Below, piece by piece: positions 12,882 through 22,447 of a stretch of 25,565 nt of DNA. The notes under the pieces were generated by a model. The model did not search any database. It saw only the letters and a program-made list of their open reading frames with translations, and was not told the origin of the DNA. Origin of the DNA: JAPUDQ01 sp049291395 (GTDB lineage Bacteria; Patescibacteriota; Saccharimonadia; Saccharimonadales; Saccharimonadaceae); NCBI GenBank assembly GCA_049291395.1, contig JBATPJ010000007.1, positions 1 to 25,565 on the forward strand, in the 5' to 3' direction. Position 1 is the first letter of the stretch. Each line of letters opens with the position of its first letter. Made by a program: the position numbers and the translations under genes.

Positions 12882-15713
12882 ATGGGCTCACTTATCGGAT
12901 TTATCTTTAGTTTATTGCTCCAGTGGTATGTCTGGGTTCCGCTTGTTGCGGTCCTGGGGTATTTGACCTGGAGAAACTATCGTACCGCCGAACACATCGA
13001 GGCCTCCGAGATGAGCCTCCTTATCCTCGAGATCCCGAAGACCAACGATAAGAAAGAGCTTGCCGCCGAACAAATGTTCGCCAGCCTCCATGGTATCTTG
13101 CGCGACCGCAAAGAGCTCAAAGAGAGCGGGGGATGGCAGGAGCACATCAGCTTTGAGATCGCCGCTGTCGGCAAATTGATCCGTTTTTACGTATGGGTGC
13201 CCAAACACCTCCAAAACTTCGTCGAAGGCCAGATCTACGCTCAATACCCGACGGTCCAGATCCAAGAAGCCGAAGAAGACTATACCAAGCGCCATCTGGC
13301 ACATAGTGTCGTTCACACCGCCGAGCTTACCCTCAGCGACAACGAAGTGCTCCCGATCAAGACATTTGAGAGCTTCGAAGTCGACCCGCTGGCCAGTATC
13401 ACGGCCACGCTGGCCAAACTCGACAACGACGACGAGGAGGTCTGGATCCAGATCCTAGCACGTCCTATCGCCGACGATTGGCACCGCCGAGCGGCTGCCT
13501 ATGTCCAGAAGGTCAGGGGAGGCGGCGGCAGCGGCCTCAGCTTTGGCGATCCTAGCTATTTTTTGAAGATTCTTGAGGCCCTATGGACACCACCAGCATC
13601 TGGCGCCGGCGGCGAAGCCAAACCGCGTGAGCTCAGCGAGCGAGAAAAAACCCGCATCGCCGAGATCGAGAAAAAGTCCACCAAACTCGGCTACCGCGTC
13701 AAGATCCGCATGGTCTATCTCGGCGAAGACCGTGTCGCCGCCAAACTCCGTATGCAAGCCCTGGTCGGGACGTTCAAACAGTTCAACTCGACCAATCTCA
13801 ACGGCTTCCGCATGACCGACAGTAGCTTCCGACGCGACGAGATCGCCCCCTACGCCGCGCGTATGTTTATCGACCGCGGCTACATCCTGAACATCCAGGA
13901 GCTCGCCAGCGTCTACCATCTGCCACATACCAACGTCGAGACGCCAAACATCGTCTGGGCCACCACCAAGACCGCCGAACCACCGACCAAACTCCCCGTC
14001 ATGACAGGGGACAGCGCTGTCGATAGCGAGATCAGCGCATACGGGCTGACCAATTTTCGCGGCTCCAACCAACAGTTCGGTATCCTGCGCTACGACCGGT
14101 CCCGCCACGTCTACATCATCGGCCAGACTGGCGCCGGTAAGAGTGGTCTGCTCGAGCTGTTTGCGCTGAGTGACATCTATCACAACCAAGGCTACGCCAT
14201 CATCGATCCGCACGGTGACTTCGCGGTCAACAACCTCAAGTTCATCCCGCCACACCGGATCAAAGACGTCGTTTACTTCAACCCCGCCGATACCGCCTAT
14301 CCGCTCGGATTTAACCCGATGGAGGTCCTCGATCCAAATCTGAAAAACAACACCAGCTCTGAGATCATCGGTGTCTTGAAGCGTATGTTTGGTGAGTCCT
14401 GGGGACCGCGACTCGAATACATCCTACGCTATACCATCCTCGCGCTCCTCGATCACCCGGACACGACGATGCTCGACATCACCCGTATGCTGACCGACAA
14501 AAAGTTCCGCAAAGAAGTCCTGGCTAACTGTACTGATACCGTGGTGCTCAATTTCTGGAACATCGAGTTTGCCAGCTGGAACGACAAATTCCAAGCTGAA
14601 GCCGTCGCGCCAGTCCTCAACAAAGTCGGTGCCTTCACGGCCAACCCTATCATCCGTAATATCATCGGTCAACCGAAAAGTACCTTCAACATCCGCAAGA
14701 TGATGGACGAACGCAAGATCCTGGTCGTAAACCTCAGCAAAGGCCTGATCGGTGAAGACAATGCCGGTATCCTCGGCGCCTTCATCGTCACCAAGATCCA
14801 GCTGGCCGCCATGAGCCGCAGCGATATTGCCAATGTCGAAGACCGGACGCCATTTTATCTCTACGTCGATGAGTTTCAAAACTTCGCCACCGATTCCTTC
14901 GCTACCATCCTCTCTGAGGCACGCAAATACGGCCTCAACCTCACCGTCGCCAACCAGTACATCTCCCAGATGGGCGAAGTGGTCCGTGATGCAGTCTTTG
15001 GCAACGTCGGCACGATGATATCCTTTCGTGTCAGCGCTGATGATGCACCGTTCCTCGTCAAGCAGTTTGAGCCACAATTTGAGGCCAATGACCTCTTGCA
15101 GATGCACAACCGTCATTTTATCGCCAACATGGTGATCAGGGGAGAGAAGACCCCGGCATTCAGCGGCACGACGCTGGCGCTACCATCAGCCACCGAGCAA
15201 GGGCAGGGGCACCTCGAGGAAATCATCCAATTCTCTCGGACGATGTTTGCGCGGGACCGTGCGGTCGTAGAGCAGGAGATACATTATCGTATCGCCTCCA
15301 GCCTTCCACCAGCCGCCCAGCAGATCGCCATCCCGAAGTCCTGGCCAATCCAAGGCGGTACTTCCGTCGCCGAGCAAGACCGTGCCGCCACACCGCAATC
15401 GCAGCCACCACGACCGCAGCCGCAACAGCCAGCAGCACTGGCCGCACAGCCAAGCAATGCAGCTGCAGCACCAGTCTTCCCGCTGGCATCTCCGGATGAT
15501 CAGCCGTCCGAACCCAAACGCAAACGCACCCGCAACCGCTCACGCCGCAAGAAAGACGACGGTGGCAACTATAGCAATGATAGTAATACCGCACCAGGAA
15601 CCGCTCAGAAAGCCCCTCAGAGCCCGTCACAGCAGCCTCGTGAGGCTCGTCAGAGCCAACCATCAGCAGCACCAGCCGCTCACAACAACGACCACGAGCT
15701 TCGCCTGCGCTAG
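12882..15713 (+). CDS. Membrane-anchored HerA/VirD4/TraG-type ATPase (type IV secretion DNA-binding domain protein)
   Basis: This 943-residue protein has an N-terminal transmembrane helix (about 2-27). A CPR-type domain follows (about 40-400) that I know only as an uncharacterised family. Then comes a FtsK/HerA-class P-loop ATPase, with Walker A GQTGAGKS (414-421), AIIDPHGDF just after it and Walker B FYLYVDEFQNF with Asp663/Glu664. The motif TVANQYISQM sits where coupling proteins carry their sensor region. The tail (about 800-943) is Pro/Gln/Ala-rich with a basic patch (KRKRTRNRSRRKK). Such hexameric motors pump DNA or protein through a membrane; in Saccharibacteria it may act in conjugation-like transfer or DNA uptake. 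No Shine-Dalgarno site precedes ATG 12882; TATGGT (12871-12876) would give a leaderless start but lacks a -35 box. Confidence 0.85.
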   Translation: MGSLIGFIFSLLLQWYVWVPLVAVLGYLTWRNYRTAEHIEASEMSLLILEIPKTNDKKELAAEQMFASLHGILRDRKELKESGGWQEHISFEIAAVGKLIRFYVWVPKHLQNFVEGQIYAQYPTVQIQEAEEDYTKRHLAHSVVHTAELTLSDNEVLPIKTFESFEVDPLASITATLAKLDNDDEEVWIQILARPIADDWHRRAAAYVQKVRGGGGSGLSFGDPSYFLKILEALWTPPASGAGGEAKPRELSEREKTRIAEIEKKSTKLGYRVKIRMVYLGEDRVAAKLRMQALVGTFKQFNSTNLNGFRMTDSSFRRDEIAPYAARMFIDRGYILNIQELASVYHLPHTNVETPNIVWATTKTAEPPTKLPVMTGDSAVDSEISAYGLTNFRGSNQQFGILRYDRSRHVYIIGQTGAGKSGLLELFALSDIYHNQGYAIIDPHGDFAVNNLKFIPPHRIKDVVYFNPADTAYPLGFNPMEVLDPNLKNNTSSEIIGVLKRMFGESWGPRLEYILRYTILALLDHPDTTMLDITRMLTDKKFRKEVLANCTDTVVLNFWNIEFASWNDKFQAEAVAPVLNKVGAFTANPIIRNIIGQPKSTFNIRKMMDERKILVVNLSKGLIGEDNAGILGAFIVTKIQLAAMSRSDIANVEDRTPFYLYVDEFQNFATDSFATILSEARKYGLNLTVANQYISQMGEVVRDAVFGNVGTMISFRVSADDAPFLVKQFEPQFEANDLLQMHNRHFIANMVIRGEKTPAFSGTTLALPSATEQGQGHLEEIIQFSRTMFARDRAVVEQEIHYRIASSLPPAAQQIAIPKSWPIQGGTSVAEQDRAATPQSQPPRPQPQQPAALAAQPSNAAAAPVFPLASPDDQPSEPKRKRTRNRSRRKKDDGGNYSNDSNTAPGTAQKAPQSPSQQPREARQSQPSAAPAAHNNDHELRLR

Positions 15714-15735
15714 TTTGATTATCTTTTTGAAGTAG

Positions 15736-15753
15736 TAGAACAAATATAGAACA
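15736..15753 (+). repeat. TAGAACA-N4-TAGAACA repeat, copy 1
   Basis: Two direct TAGAACA units are spaced exactly 11 bp apart (one helical turn), at 15736-15742 and 15747-15753. A matching pair stands at 16287. Confidence 0.55.
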
Positions 15754-16203
15754 TCCTATCATGATGACGAATGCAGTTATTGGCGCATAGATAGTTGTAA
15801 AAAACTGCTAGGACATGCCGGCTAGGCAATGGCAACACAGGCAAACAACCAAGTAGGAGATTATCGATTTTTTGGGGGACTTCAAACCAGCAAAAGTAAC
15901 ATAAAGGGTACATATCATTATCAATCATTCATGTCGCACAATATATCTTTTACGACATGATGAATAGGATCAATAGTTGATTATATATACCTCTTCCTTA
16001 TACCCTAACAGGGGATATTTTCGTATAATGACCGACAAACCACCTCTCGCGGTGATGTTCATCTACTGTTATCAGTTACGCCATGCACCGCCAATGACCA
16101 CTCCATGCCGCGACGCTGCTTTTCACGAGACATTGTACTTTTCCACATCATTTGATGTGCTATTTGTTGTCGTCCTTTGACATTTCTTGAAATTATTTCA
16201 CGC

Positions 16204-16223
16204 CCCTACTATTCCCTACTATT
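16204..16223 (+). repeat. 10-bp tandem repeat
   Basis: CCCTACTATT occurs twice in tandem. It runs into a TTGACA-like element (16223-16228) for which I find no matching -10 box. Confidence 0.5.
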
Positions 16224-16235
16224 TGACATTTTTAT

Positions 16236-16260
16236 AAAACTATATTTTTATATAGTTTTT
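16236..16260. terminator. AT-only hairpin, possible terminator of the dcw transcript
   Basis: AAAACTATA (16236-16244) pairs with TATAGTTTT (16251-16259). On the minus strand it ends in a T-run about 75 nt after the ftsQ-like stop. The stem has almost no GC, so it is a weak terminator at best. Confidence 0.35.
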
Positions 16261-16286
16261 CCCTGTCGTGTATTATTTCCTGTCTG

Positions 16287-16304
16287 TAGAACATAAATAG
16301 AACA
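16287..16304 (+). repeat. TAGAACA-N4-TAGAACA repeat, copy 2
   Basis: The same 11-bp-period pair as at 15736. A related palindrome, CGTTCTA-TTTG-TAGAACG (16331-16348), overlaps the stop codon of the ftsQ-like gene. Confidence 0.55.
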
Positions 16305-16334
16305 CGATCCCTAGTAGGAGAGGGTGCTTTCGTT

Positions 16335-17252
16335 CTATTTGTAGAACGCTTTCCCTTCGACCCTGGCATCGACATACTCCGGCGCAATACCCCGCGCGTC
16401 GAGGTACTGGAGCGCGGCAATGATATCGGCCGCCTGCCCTGCAGGGTCACGATCGATATTGAGCTTGACCGGATACGAACGGTCAGCAAAGATCAGGTCA
16501 ACTTCTTTGAGCGTCGCTGGCGGTATCACGACTTCTTTGACCGGTCCGAGCTTCGACTCGACGCTGCCGACGACGCGCCCGATAAATGTCATCATCTTTG
16601 TCGAGGCGATGATCTGCTGCGAGGCGATGGGCAGCCCTGTCGAGTCACGTACTGAGATCGTCGGCTCATTGAGGAGGTTGCGCTCATAGGATATACCACT
16701 ACTGTCGACATAATACTGCTTGTCACCGATCTGCCAGCGCGCTACCGCACGCCGCGCGCCCAGGAGGACGTCGTGACGCATAAACCCCGTCTCGTTTGTC
16801 AGCGCCGCTGACGATAATTCTGGGGCGCGTTGTATCATTTCGGCGCTAAATTTGTCACTACTAAAGGCGAATTGGAACCGCTCCAGCGGGTTTTCGTTGA
16901 GATAATCCTGCACCAGCTGTTCATAGTGGGCCGCGTCAGCTCGCGCTGACGCTGGCTGGAAGATGATCCGCGGCGTAGTGATGAGCTGGTCAAACAGCCA
17001 CAGTACGACACCGGCAAACACTAACACGCCGACCAGAGACACGACGATACGGCGTCGGTGAGATCTGAGGTCTTTCTCTTTGTGACGTGGCGAACGAAGC
17101 TGAGCGGTATCTTCGGTAGCGGCCTGAACTCGCGATGAGACGCTGCCGGTCAGCGTTCGACTACGCCTGAAGAGGTTGCGCGAGTCACTCAGCTCACCAG
17201 AAGGCTGGCGAACCGATTCATTGTCTCTCGTGCGACGCGAACGAAATGCCAT
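16335..17252 (-). CDS. ftsQ: FtsQ/DivIB-like cell division protein
   Basis: The 305-residue protein has the FtsQ layout: an Arg/Ser-rich cytoplasmic tail (1-68), one transmembrane helix (about 69-90, VVSLVGVLVFAGVVLWLFDQL) and an extracytoplasmic domain. RFQFAFSSDKFSAEMIQRAPELSSAAL occupies the POTRA-like place, and VDLIFADRSYPVKLNID followed by a C-terminal helix fits the FtsQ beta domain. FtsQ bridges FtsL/FtsB and regulates septal wall synthesis. Position supports the call: it directly follows murG with 1 bp between them and is the last gene of the cluster. Sequence similarity to classical FtsQ is weak, so the name rests partly on context. GGAGCTAGG precedes the ATG. Confidence 0.7.
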   Translation of the reverse strand: MAFRSRRTRDNESVRQPSGELSDSRNLFRRSRTLTGSVSSRVQAATEDTAQLRSPRHKEKDLRSHRRRIVVSLVGVLVFAGVVLWLFDQLITTPRIIFQPASARADAAHYEQLVQDYLNENPLERFQFAFSSDKFSAEMIQRAPELSSAALTNETGFMRHDVLLGARRAVARWQIGDKQYYVDSSGISYERNLLNEPTISVRDSTGLPIASQQIIASTKMMTFIGRVVGSVESKLGPVKEVVIPPATLKEVDLIFADRSYPVKLNIDRDPAGQAADIIAALQYLDARGIAPEYVDARVEGKAFYK

Positions 17253-17253
17253 C

Positions 17254-18414
17254 CTAGCTCCGATCTCGCTTCGAGTGCGTCTCGATGATTATCTTTGCAA
17301 GATCAGCTGCAGCATGCGGTCGAGCGAATTGATGTAAATTGTGCGACAGTTTGCTCATCTGCTTGTGATCCCCCAGTAGCGCGAGGATCGTTTGCGGCAG
17401 GGCATCTGACGACGATAGCTCATGATCACTCAGCACCTTCGCGGCCTCTGCGTCCTCATAGACCACGGCATTTTTGACTTGGTCGCCCAGCTGTGAGGCA
17501 GGAATGATAATCACCGGCTTCTCGAGGCCAGCGAGCTCCTGCAAGAAGGTTGCACTCCCCCTCGCGACCACGAGATCAGCCGCGCCCAGCACCGACGCCA
17601 TATCTTTATAGACAAACGGAACTGTGATGTAATGCGGGTGGCCAGGTAGCCGATGTTTGAGTGACTCAAACTGACCCTTCCCAGTGATATGATAGACGTG
17701 AATCCCCCGCTCCATCAGCTGAGACCCGGCACGCACCATCGCTTCGTTGATACTGCGAGCACCGAGCCCACCACCGGTCACAACGACAAGCGGTGCCGAT
17801 AGATCGATAACCCCGATGGAAGATTTGGCGGCCCGTTGTTCCTCTGGTGTCAGCGGACGAAACGCCGCATCGACCGGTACGCCGGTATAGACGCTCCGCG
17901 CCGGATCATAGCGATAATTCTTGAGCGGCGAGCCCGTCGCAATTCGGCGAGCAAACCGCGCCAGCACTGAGTTGGTCAGCCCGGGACGCGTATCAGAATC
18001 ATGAACCACGATCGGCACTCTCGCGATATGGGCCGCAAGACCAAGTGGCAGACAGACAAACCCACCCTTAGCAAACACCACATCAGGGCGAAACCGCATG
18101 ATGATCCACAAACTTTTAAAAAACCCGCCGATGATCTTGAAGATGTCGCGAAGATTGAGCGCAATCGTCCGGACATCACGCAGTCGCTGCCCGATACTCT
18201 CACTATGATACCGACGGAGCTTGCCAGCCGGTATTGTCTCGACCGTCACCGGCACGAGCGCATGGTTCATGAGGCCGCGCGACTGAGACTCAAACGCCCG
18301 GTCACAGACAAACATCACTTCGAGCTGATCGTCGATTGTGCTGAGCTCATTGATGACGGCCAGGACCGGCGTGACGTGTCCGCCTGAGCCGCCGCCCGCT
18401 GCGAGAAGTCTCAT
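17254..18414 (-). CDS. murG: UDP-GlcNAc transferase MurG
   Basis: MurG adds N-acetylglucosamine to lipid I to make lipid II on the inner face of the membrane. ATG 18414 is chosen because GGAG lies 6 nt upstream and the protein then begins MRLLAAGGGSGGHVTPVLAV. The 386-residue product has the N-terminal G-loop (GGGSGGH, 7-13), VVFAKGGFVCLPLGLAA, VVHDSDTRPGLTNSVLARF, the second G-loop VTGGGLGARSIN, and the donor-binding stretch LGAADLVVARGSATFLQEL. This is a complete GT-B fold of normal length. Its start overlaps ftsW by 68 bp, so the two are translationally linked. Confidence 0.95.
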   Translation of the reverse strand: MRLLAAGGGSGGHVTPVLAVINELSTIDDQLEVMFVCDRAFESQSRGLMNHALVPVTVETIPAGKLRRYHSESIGQRLRDVRTIALNLRDIFKIIGGFFKSLWIIMRFRPDVVFAKGGFVCLPLGLAAHIARVPIVVHDSDTRPGLTNSVLARFARRIATGSPLKNYRYDPARSVYTGVPVDAAFRPLTPEEQRAAKSSIGVIDLSAPLVVVTGGGLGARSINEAMVRAGSQLMERGIHVYHITGKGQFESLKHRLPGHPHYITVPFVYKDMASVLGAADLVVARGSATFLQELAGLEKPVIIIPASQLGDQVKNAVVYEDAEAAKVLSDHELSSSDALPQTILALLGDHKQMSKLSHNLHQFARPHAAADLAKIIIETHSKRDRS

Positions 18415-19621
18415 TGGTGCTCCTTTCTGTCTGTTGTGGACCATGATTAGTAAACCGCGATATATGATACACGATACCAAGTGACGCCATCATAAACAAC
18501 AAGCTCGTGCCGCCGAAGCTTAAGAATGGCAACGTCACGCCCGTTAGCGGAAAAATCCCGGTCATAGCACCGATATTGATGACGACGTGCGTCGCAATCC
18601 AGCCGAAGACACCCGCTACAAGCAGCTTCATCATCGGATCGTCCAGCCTGTCGGTCATCATGATGATACGCCGTAGAAGGGCTGCAAAGAGCCCCAGGAT
18701 GACCAGAAGACCACCGAACCCAAATATCTCACCCAGTACTGCAAAGATTGAGTCGTTGAGCGCCTCGGGGAGATACCCGAATGCCTGGACCCCACCCGAG
18801 AGACCACGGCCAAAGATGCCACCGCTACCGATCGCGATCTTCGCCATCTCGATATGATACCCAGATGCGTCGGTGCTCGCGTTTGCAAATGTCATGACTC
18901 GCTCCAGCCGATGAGGCGAGAACAAGATAAATACCGCCCCAATCGCGAGGCCCACTGCCCCAGCCAGCGCCATCATCCGCAAGTTCAGCCCGGCTACGAT
19001 GAGCATCGTCGCGACAGTACCGATCATAGTGATGCCCGTCCCCATATCCTTCTGTAGCCCGACGACAAAGATCGTCGCAATCCCGAGGACAATCCCGAGC
19101 GGTATCAGCGTCTCGTTCAGATCATTGACCGTGCCTTTGGCGATGCGCCGCGATAAAAAGACCGCCGAAAATACCAGTACGCCAAATTTGAGAAATTCCG
19201 CCGGCTGAAATGAAGTGAAACCGAGATCAAACCACCGACACGCACCGTTGAAACACATAGCTGGCGCTATCTGCGCGGAGCCGAGTAGCGCCAAGATGAG
19301 ACATAGCCCGAGAGCGCCAAGGATGAGTTTGTTGGCTGATTTTTTCCAAAATTCCATCGGGAGAAATGTCGCCAGCGCAAATGCCGCGACCCCTACCCCG
19401 AGATACAGCAGTTGCTTGAGCATAAAATGACTCTGGTCGATGCTGCCGCCACCTTCGTTGATACGATGAATCTGATAGGGGCTCACCGCAAACAGCACGA
19501 CGAGTCCGACCAGCACCAGCAGCCCCATAAAAAGCACCAGCCGATAATCCGGTCGATGTTTCCGTGTCACGGTGCCATCGGTCGCCGTGACCTGAAGTCG
19601 TGCCTGACGGCGTAGCGCCAT
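18347..19621 (-). CDS. ftsW: FtsW/RodA-type SEDS peptidoglycan polymerase
   Basis: SEDS proteins polymerise glycan strands from lipid II, FtsW at the septum with its partner FtsI. The 424-residue protein has about ten membrane segments and the family signature MTGIFPLTGVTLPFLSFGGT, followed by the last helix. The basic, Ser/Thr-rich C-terminal tail of about 35 residues is cytoplasmic and is encoded largely by the overlap with murG, so it may be unimportant. Only 2 bp separate it from mraY upstream. Neighbours MraY, MurG and FtsI favour FtsW over RodA. Confidence 0.93.
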   Translation of the reverse strand: MALRRQARLQVTATDGTVTRKHRPDYRLVLFMGLLVLVGLVVLFAVSPYQIHRINEGGGSIDQSHFMLKQLLYLGVGVAAFALATFLPMEFWKKSANKLILGALGLCLILALLGSAQIAPAMCFNGACRWFDLGFTSFQPAEFLKFGVLVFSAVFLSRRIAKGTVNDLNETLIPLGIVLGIATIFVVGLQKDMGTGITMIGTVATMLIVAGLNLRMMALAGAVGLAIGAVFILFSPHRLERVMTFANASTDASGYHIEMAKIAIGSGGIFGRGLSGGVQAFGYLPEALNDSIFAVLGEIFGFGGLLVILGLFAALLRRIIMMTDRLDDPMMKLLVAGVFGWIATHVVINIGAMTGIFPLTGVTLPFLSFGGTSLLFMMASLGIVYHISRFTNHGPQQTERSTNETSRSGRRLRRTRHAGPGRHQ

Positions 19622-19623
19622 AG

Positions 19624-20664
19624 TTATATATGGCCTCCCGCGAGCGCCAGCAAGAGTCCGACGAAGCCCGTGACATTACCGATGATCCAAAACCGCATCG
19701 TGATCTTGCTCTCTGGCCAGCCGATCGCCTCCAGATGATGATGAACCGGCGCCGACAGGAATATCCGACGGTGAAACCACCGCTTGCTGAGCAGCTGTAG
19801 GCCACTCGAGGCGACCTCCGCCACAAATACCGCACCGATGATCGGCAGCAAGAGGATAGAATTCGTTAGCATCGCCACCACGCCAAGCGACGTACCGAGC
19901 GCAAAACTCCCGACATCCCCCATAAAAAACCGTGCTGGATGGACGTTAAACCACAAGTAGCTGAGCAACGCACCGAGGATCGTGAAGCAGAAGCCTGCGA
20001 GGCCATAGTTGCCCTGCAGGAGTGCGATCGCCGCAAAAAACGTAAATGCCGATGCCGATAGACCGCCAGCCAGCCCATCAAGCCCATCGCTGATATTGAC
20101 GGCGTTACCCGCGCTCACCACCGCCATGACAAAGAGCGGGATAATCCACCAGCCGATGTCCCACTGTCCATCGACAAATGGCACGTGGATCGTGTGATAG
20201 CCGAGTTTGTAGTAGAAAAACCACGCGCCGACGGCAGCGACCGTCGTGATCATGGCGAATTTCAGACTTGAGCGCAGCCCGGCAACGCCGAGCTTTTTGC
20301 CCCGGATATTGATGATATCGTCGATCAGCCCGACCAACGCACCACCGATCATGGCCGCGAGAGGCAACCATGTCTGCTGGCGATCGAGGTTAAAAACAAG
20401 CGTCACCGCGGCGACCGCGATCACGATGATCAGCCCGGCCATGGTCGGGATATTGCGCTGAAACTTATCGGCGTGCAACTTCGTAAAGACCGTCAACTCC
20501 TCACCTGAGGTACTGGTCGATCGCTGTCGCTTCCAGAAACGATACCGATAGGCAAAATACGTGTAGATCGGCGTCATGACGACCGAGAGAAACAGCGCCG
20601 CAAGCGACAACGACACGAGAGCAATGAGCGAGGTAGCCAGCTGTGCAATCGTGATATCGGTCAT
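19624..20664 (-). CDS. mraY: Phospho-MurNAc-pentapeptide transferase MraY
   Basis: MraY transfers phospho-MurNAc-pentapeptide from UDP to undecaprenyl phosphate, making lipid I. The 346-residue protein has about ten membrane helices and all family motifs: KLHADKFQRNIPTMAG (62-77), the metal-binding GLIDDIINI with Asp115/Asp116, NAVNISDGLDGLAGG (187-201), FFMGDVGSFALG with Asp250, and APVHHHLEAIGWPESKI (305-321) carrying the histidine triad. GGGGAG stands 5 nt before ATG 20664. It follows ftsI by 20 bp. Confidence 0.96.
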   Translation of the reverse strand: MTDITIAQLATSLIALVSLSLAALFLSVVMTPIYTYFAYRYRFWKRQRSTSTSGEELTVFTKLHADKFQRNIPTMAGLIIVIAVAAVTLVFNLDRQQTWLPLAAMIGGALVGLIDDIINIRGKKLGVAGLRSSLKFAMITTVAAVGAWFFYYKLGYHTIHVPFVDGQWDIGWWIIPLFVMAVVSAGNAVNISDGLDGLAGGLSASAFTFFAAIALLQGNYGLAGFCFTILGALLSYLWFNVHPARFFMGDVGSFALGTSLGVVAMLTNSILLLPIIGAVFVAEVASSGLQLLSKRWFHRRIFLSAPVHHHLEAIGWPESKITMRFWIIGNVTGFVGLLLALAGGHI

Positions 20665-20684
20665 AATGTCTCCCCTTTTTGGTA

Positions 20685-22439
20685 TTAGCGAAGTGGATAG
20701 TTATCCAACATCCAATTGCTCATATCGTTAAATATTGGTCCGGCTGCAGTCGTACCCTCATAGCCGCCGACTTTGGCATCATCAACTCGTACCATTATGA
20801 CATATCGTGGCTCATCGATACCACCAAAACCGATATATGTTCCGACCGAATTTTCATCAGAATACTGACCAGTTGCGGGATCGATCACCTGGCTCGTGCC
20901 GGTCTTGCCGCCGACTTTGTAGCCGTCACGATCATTTTTGCCGAAAAACCCAGTCTTACGTCCCTGCCATATCAGATCACGCGCCTCAGCTGACGACTCA
21001 GGCGAGATGATATCCTTAGCGACGATCGATGCGGGACGCTTCGTGACCACCCCGTCATCATCTCTGATGCCAGCGATAAGATGTGGTTTGTAGTACGTCC
21101 CACCGTTGATCTCGGCCGAAAACGCCGCCGCGGTCTGGATCATCGTGAGATCCATACCCTGCCCGAACATCATGTTGGCATACCGGACATTGTTACCTTC
21201 TTGTTCATTTGGTGCGATGATCGTGCCGCGCGCCTCGCCCGCTTGCTCGATACCAGTCAGCTGCCCAAAGCGATATTTGTCATGAAAATACCGATAGATG
21301 GTATCGCGCGATGTTCGGTTGATCTCTCCGTCACCCATCCGCTTCGCGATGTAGACCACACCGGTGTTGAGCGAATAGCGCAGTGTGTCGAGCATTGTCG
21401 CTGACGCCTGACGAGGATCCTCTTCGACGTTACAAATCTCCCGGTCATCGACCTGCGTACAGCCCGATCCGTCGGCAAAGGTCGAGTTGACCGTCACTGC
21501 CCCGCTATCGAGCCCCGCGCCCATACTAAGCGCTTTGATGACCGAACCGTTTTCGTATGGATAGCTAACGACATTGTTCTGGAAATTCGCATAATCCTCA
21601 ACTTCGTTATACTTTTCTGGATCATACGTCGGCAGATTCGCCATCGCGATGACACCGCCGCTATGCGGGTCCATGACGACGATGCTTCCTTTAGTAGCCT
21701 TGGCACGTTCCAGCCCGACTTTCAGCAGCTCCTCGGCCTTGAGCTGCACCGAACGATCGACGGTCAGCACGAGGTTGTCGCCGTTGACGGCTGGGGTATT
21801 GATATCACTATCACCGATCGTCAGCGGGATTTTGCGCACATCCGTCACTGTCTCGAGCACCCCGGCACGTCCGGCCAGGCGGTCGTTTTGTGATTCTTCG
21901 AGACCGTACTGACCCTTGCCGTCGTTGTTGACGTAGCCGAGTGTCTGCGCGGCCAGCATCCCTTCTGGATAGACACGGCGGGAGTTTTGCTGCATACCGA
22001 TACCGGCAAGGTCTTCTTTTTTGATCAGCTCAGCTTGCTCGCGACTGACATTGCGCGCCAGCACGCGGTAGCGGATAGTTTTGGTTTCGTCGCGGAGCAA
22101 TGATTCAAAATCCTTCACGAGGTTGCCCCCGATCAGGCGGCGCAACGTGTCAGCAGTGGCTCCAGAATCTTTGACGTTGGCGGGGTCGGCAAAGACAGTA
22201 TAGACTTTTTCGTTGAGCACTAGCGGCACGATCTCATCACCGTCGGTCATATATATTTCGCCCCGTTCGGGGAGGATGGTCAGCGGCTGCACTTGGATGT
22301 TGCGCGCTTCGCTGACATAAAAATCATGACGAATGATCTGCAAATAAAATAATCGCACAACAAAGACAGCGATAATGATCATCAACCCCCATCTAAGGAG
22401 TGTCGAGCGGGTCGGTACTCGTGCTGTACGTATGGTCAT
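20685..22439 (-). CDS. ftsI: Peptidoglycan transpeptidase FtsI (class B PBP, PBP3-like)
   Basis: A septal class B penicillin-binding protein that cross-links glycan strands made by FtsW. The 584-residue protein has one N-terminal membrane helix (about 15-37) and a pedestal/dimerisation domain (LPERGEIYMTDG near 56-67). The transpeptidase domain has SxxK at Ser299-Lys302 (NGSVIK), SxN at Ser356-Asn358 (YSLNTG) and KTG at Lys512-Gly514 (GGKTGTS). The active site is complete, although the residue before GSVIK is Asn where many homologues have Pro. No C-terminal PASTA repeats are present. It starts 8 bp after the ftsL-like gene. Confidence 0.94.
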   Translation of the reverse strand: MTIRTARVPTRSTLLRWGLMIIIAVFVVRLFYLQIIRHDFYVSEARNIQVQPLTILPERGEIYMTDGDEIVPLVLNEKVYTVFADPANVKDSGATADTLRRLIGGNLVKDFESLLRDETKTIRYRVLARNVSREQAELIKKEDLAGIGMQQNSRRVYPEGMLAAQTLGYVNNDGKGQYGLEESQNDRLAGRAGVLETVTDVRKIPLTIGDSDINTPAVNGDNLVLTVDRSVQLKAEELLKVGLERAKATKGSIVVMDPHSGGVIAMANLPTYDPEKYNEVEDYANFQNNVVSYPYENGSVIKALSMGAGLDSGAVTVNSTFADGSGCTQVDDREICNVEEDPRQASATMLDTLRYSLNTGVVYIAKRMGDGEINRTSRDTIYRYFHDKYRFGQLTGIEQAGEARGTIIAPNEQEGNNVRYANMMFGQGMDLTMIQTAAAFSAEINGGTYYKPHLIAGIRDDDGVVTKRPASIVAKDIISPESSAEARDLIWQGRKTGFFGKNDRDGYKVGGKTGTSQVIDPATGQYSDENSVGTYIGFGGIDEPRYVIMVRVDDAKVGGYEGTTAAGPIFNDMSNWMLDNYPLR

Positions 22440-22447
22440 GCGATTAT

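Larger units (their letters stand above)
15714..16334. other. 620-bp AT-rich gene-free region between convergent genes
   Basis: No convincing gene or strong promoter is visible. Contents: an 18-bp repeat pair at both ends (15736, 16287); an inverted repeat TCATGTCG/CGACATGA (15929-15936 with 15953-15960); a hairpin CACATC/GATGTG (16144-16159); a 10-bp tandem repeat (16204-16223); and an AT-only hairpin (16236-16260). A TATAAT at 16024 lacks a -35 box. A 67-codon plus frame at 15977 has a TTG start and no Shine-Dalgarno site, so I do not call it. Confidence 0.5.

Noticed and set aside
13581..14255. Minus-strand frame of 224 codons inside the ATPase gene
   Set aside because: It is antisense to a gene with clear motifs; GC-biased codons create long antisense frames. 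The same applies to 14424-15116.
15977..16180. 67-codon plus frame in the convergent gap
   Set aside because: TTG start, no Shine-Dalgarno site and only a weak upstream promoter; composition looks like translated intergenic DNA.
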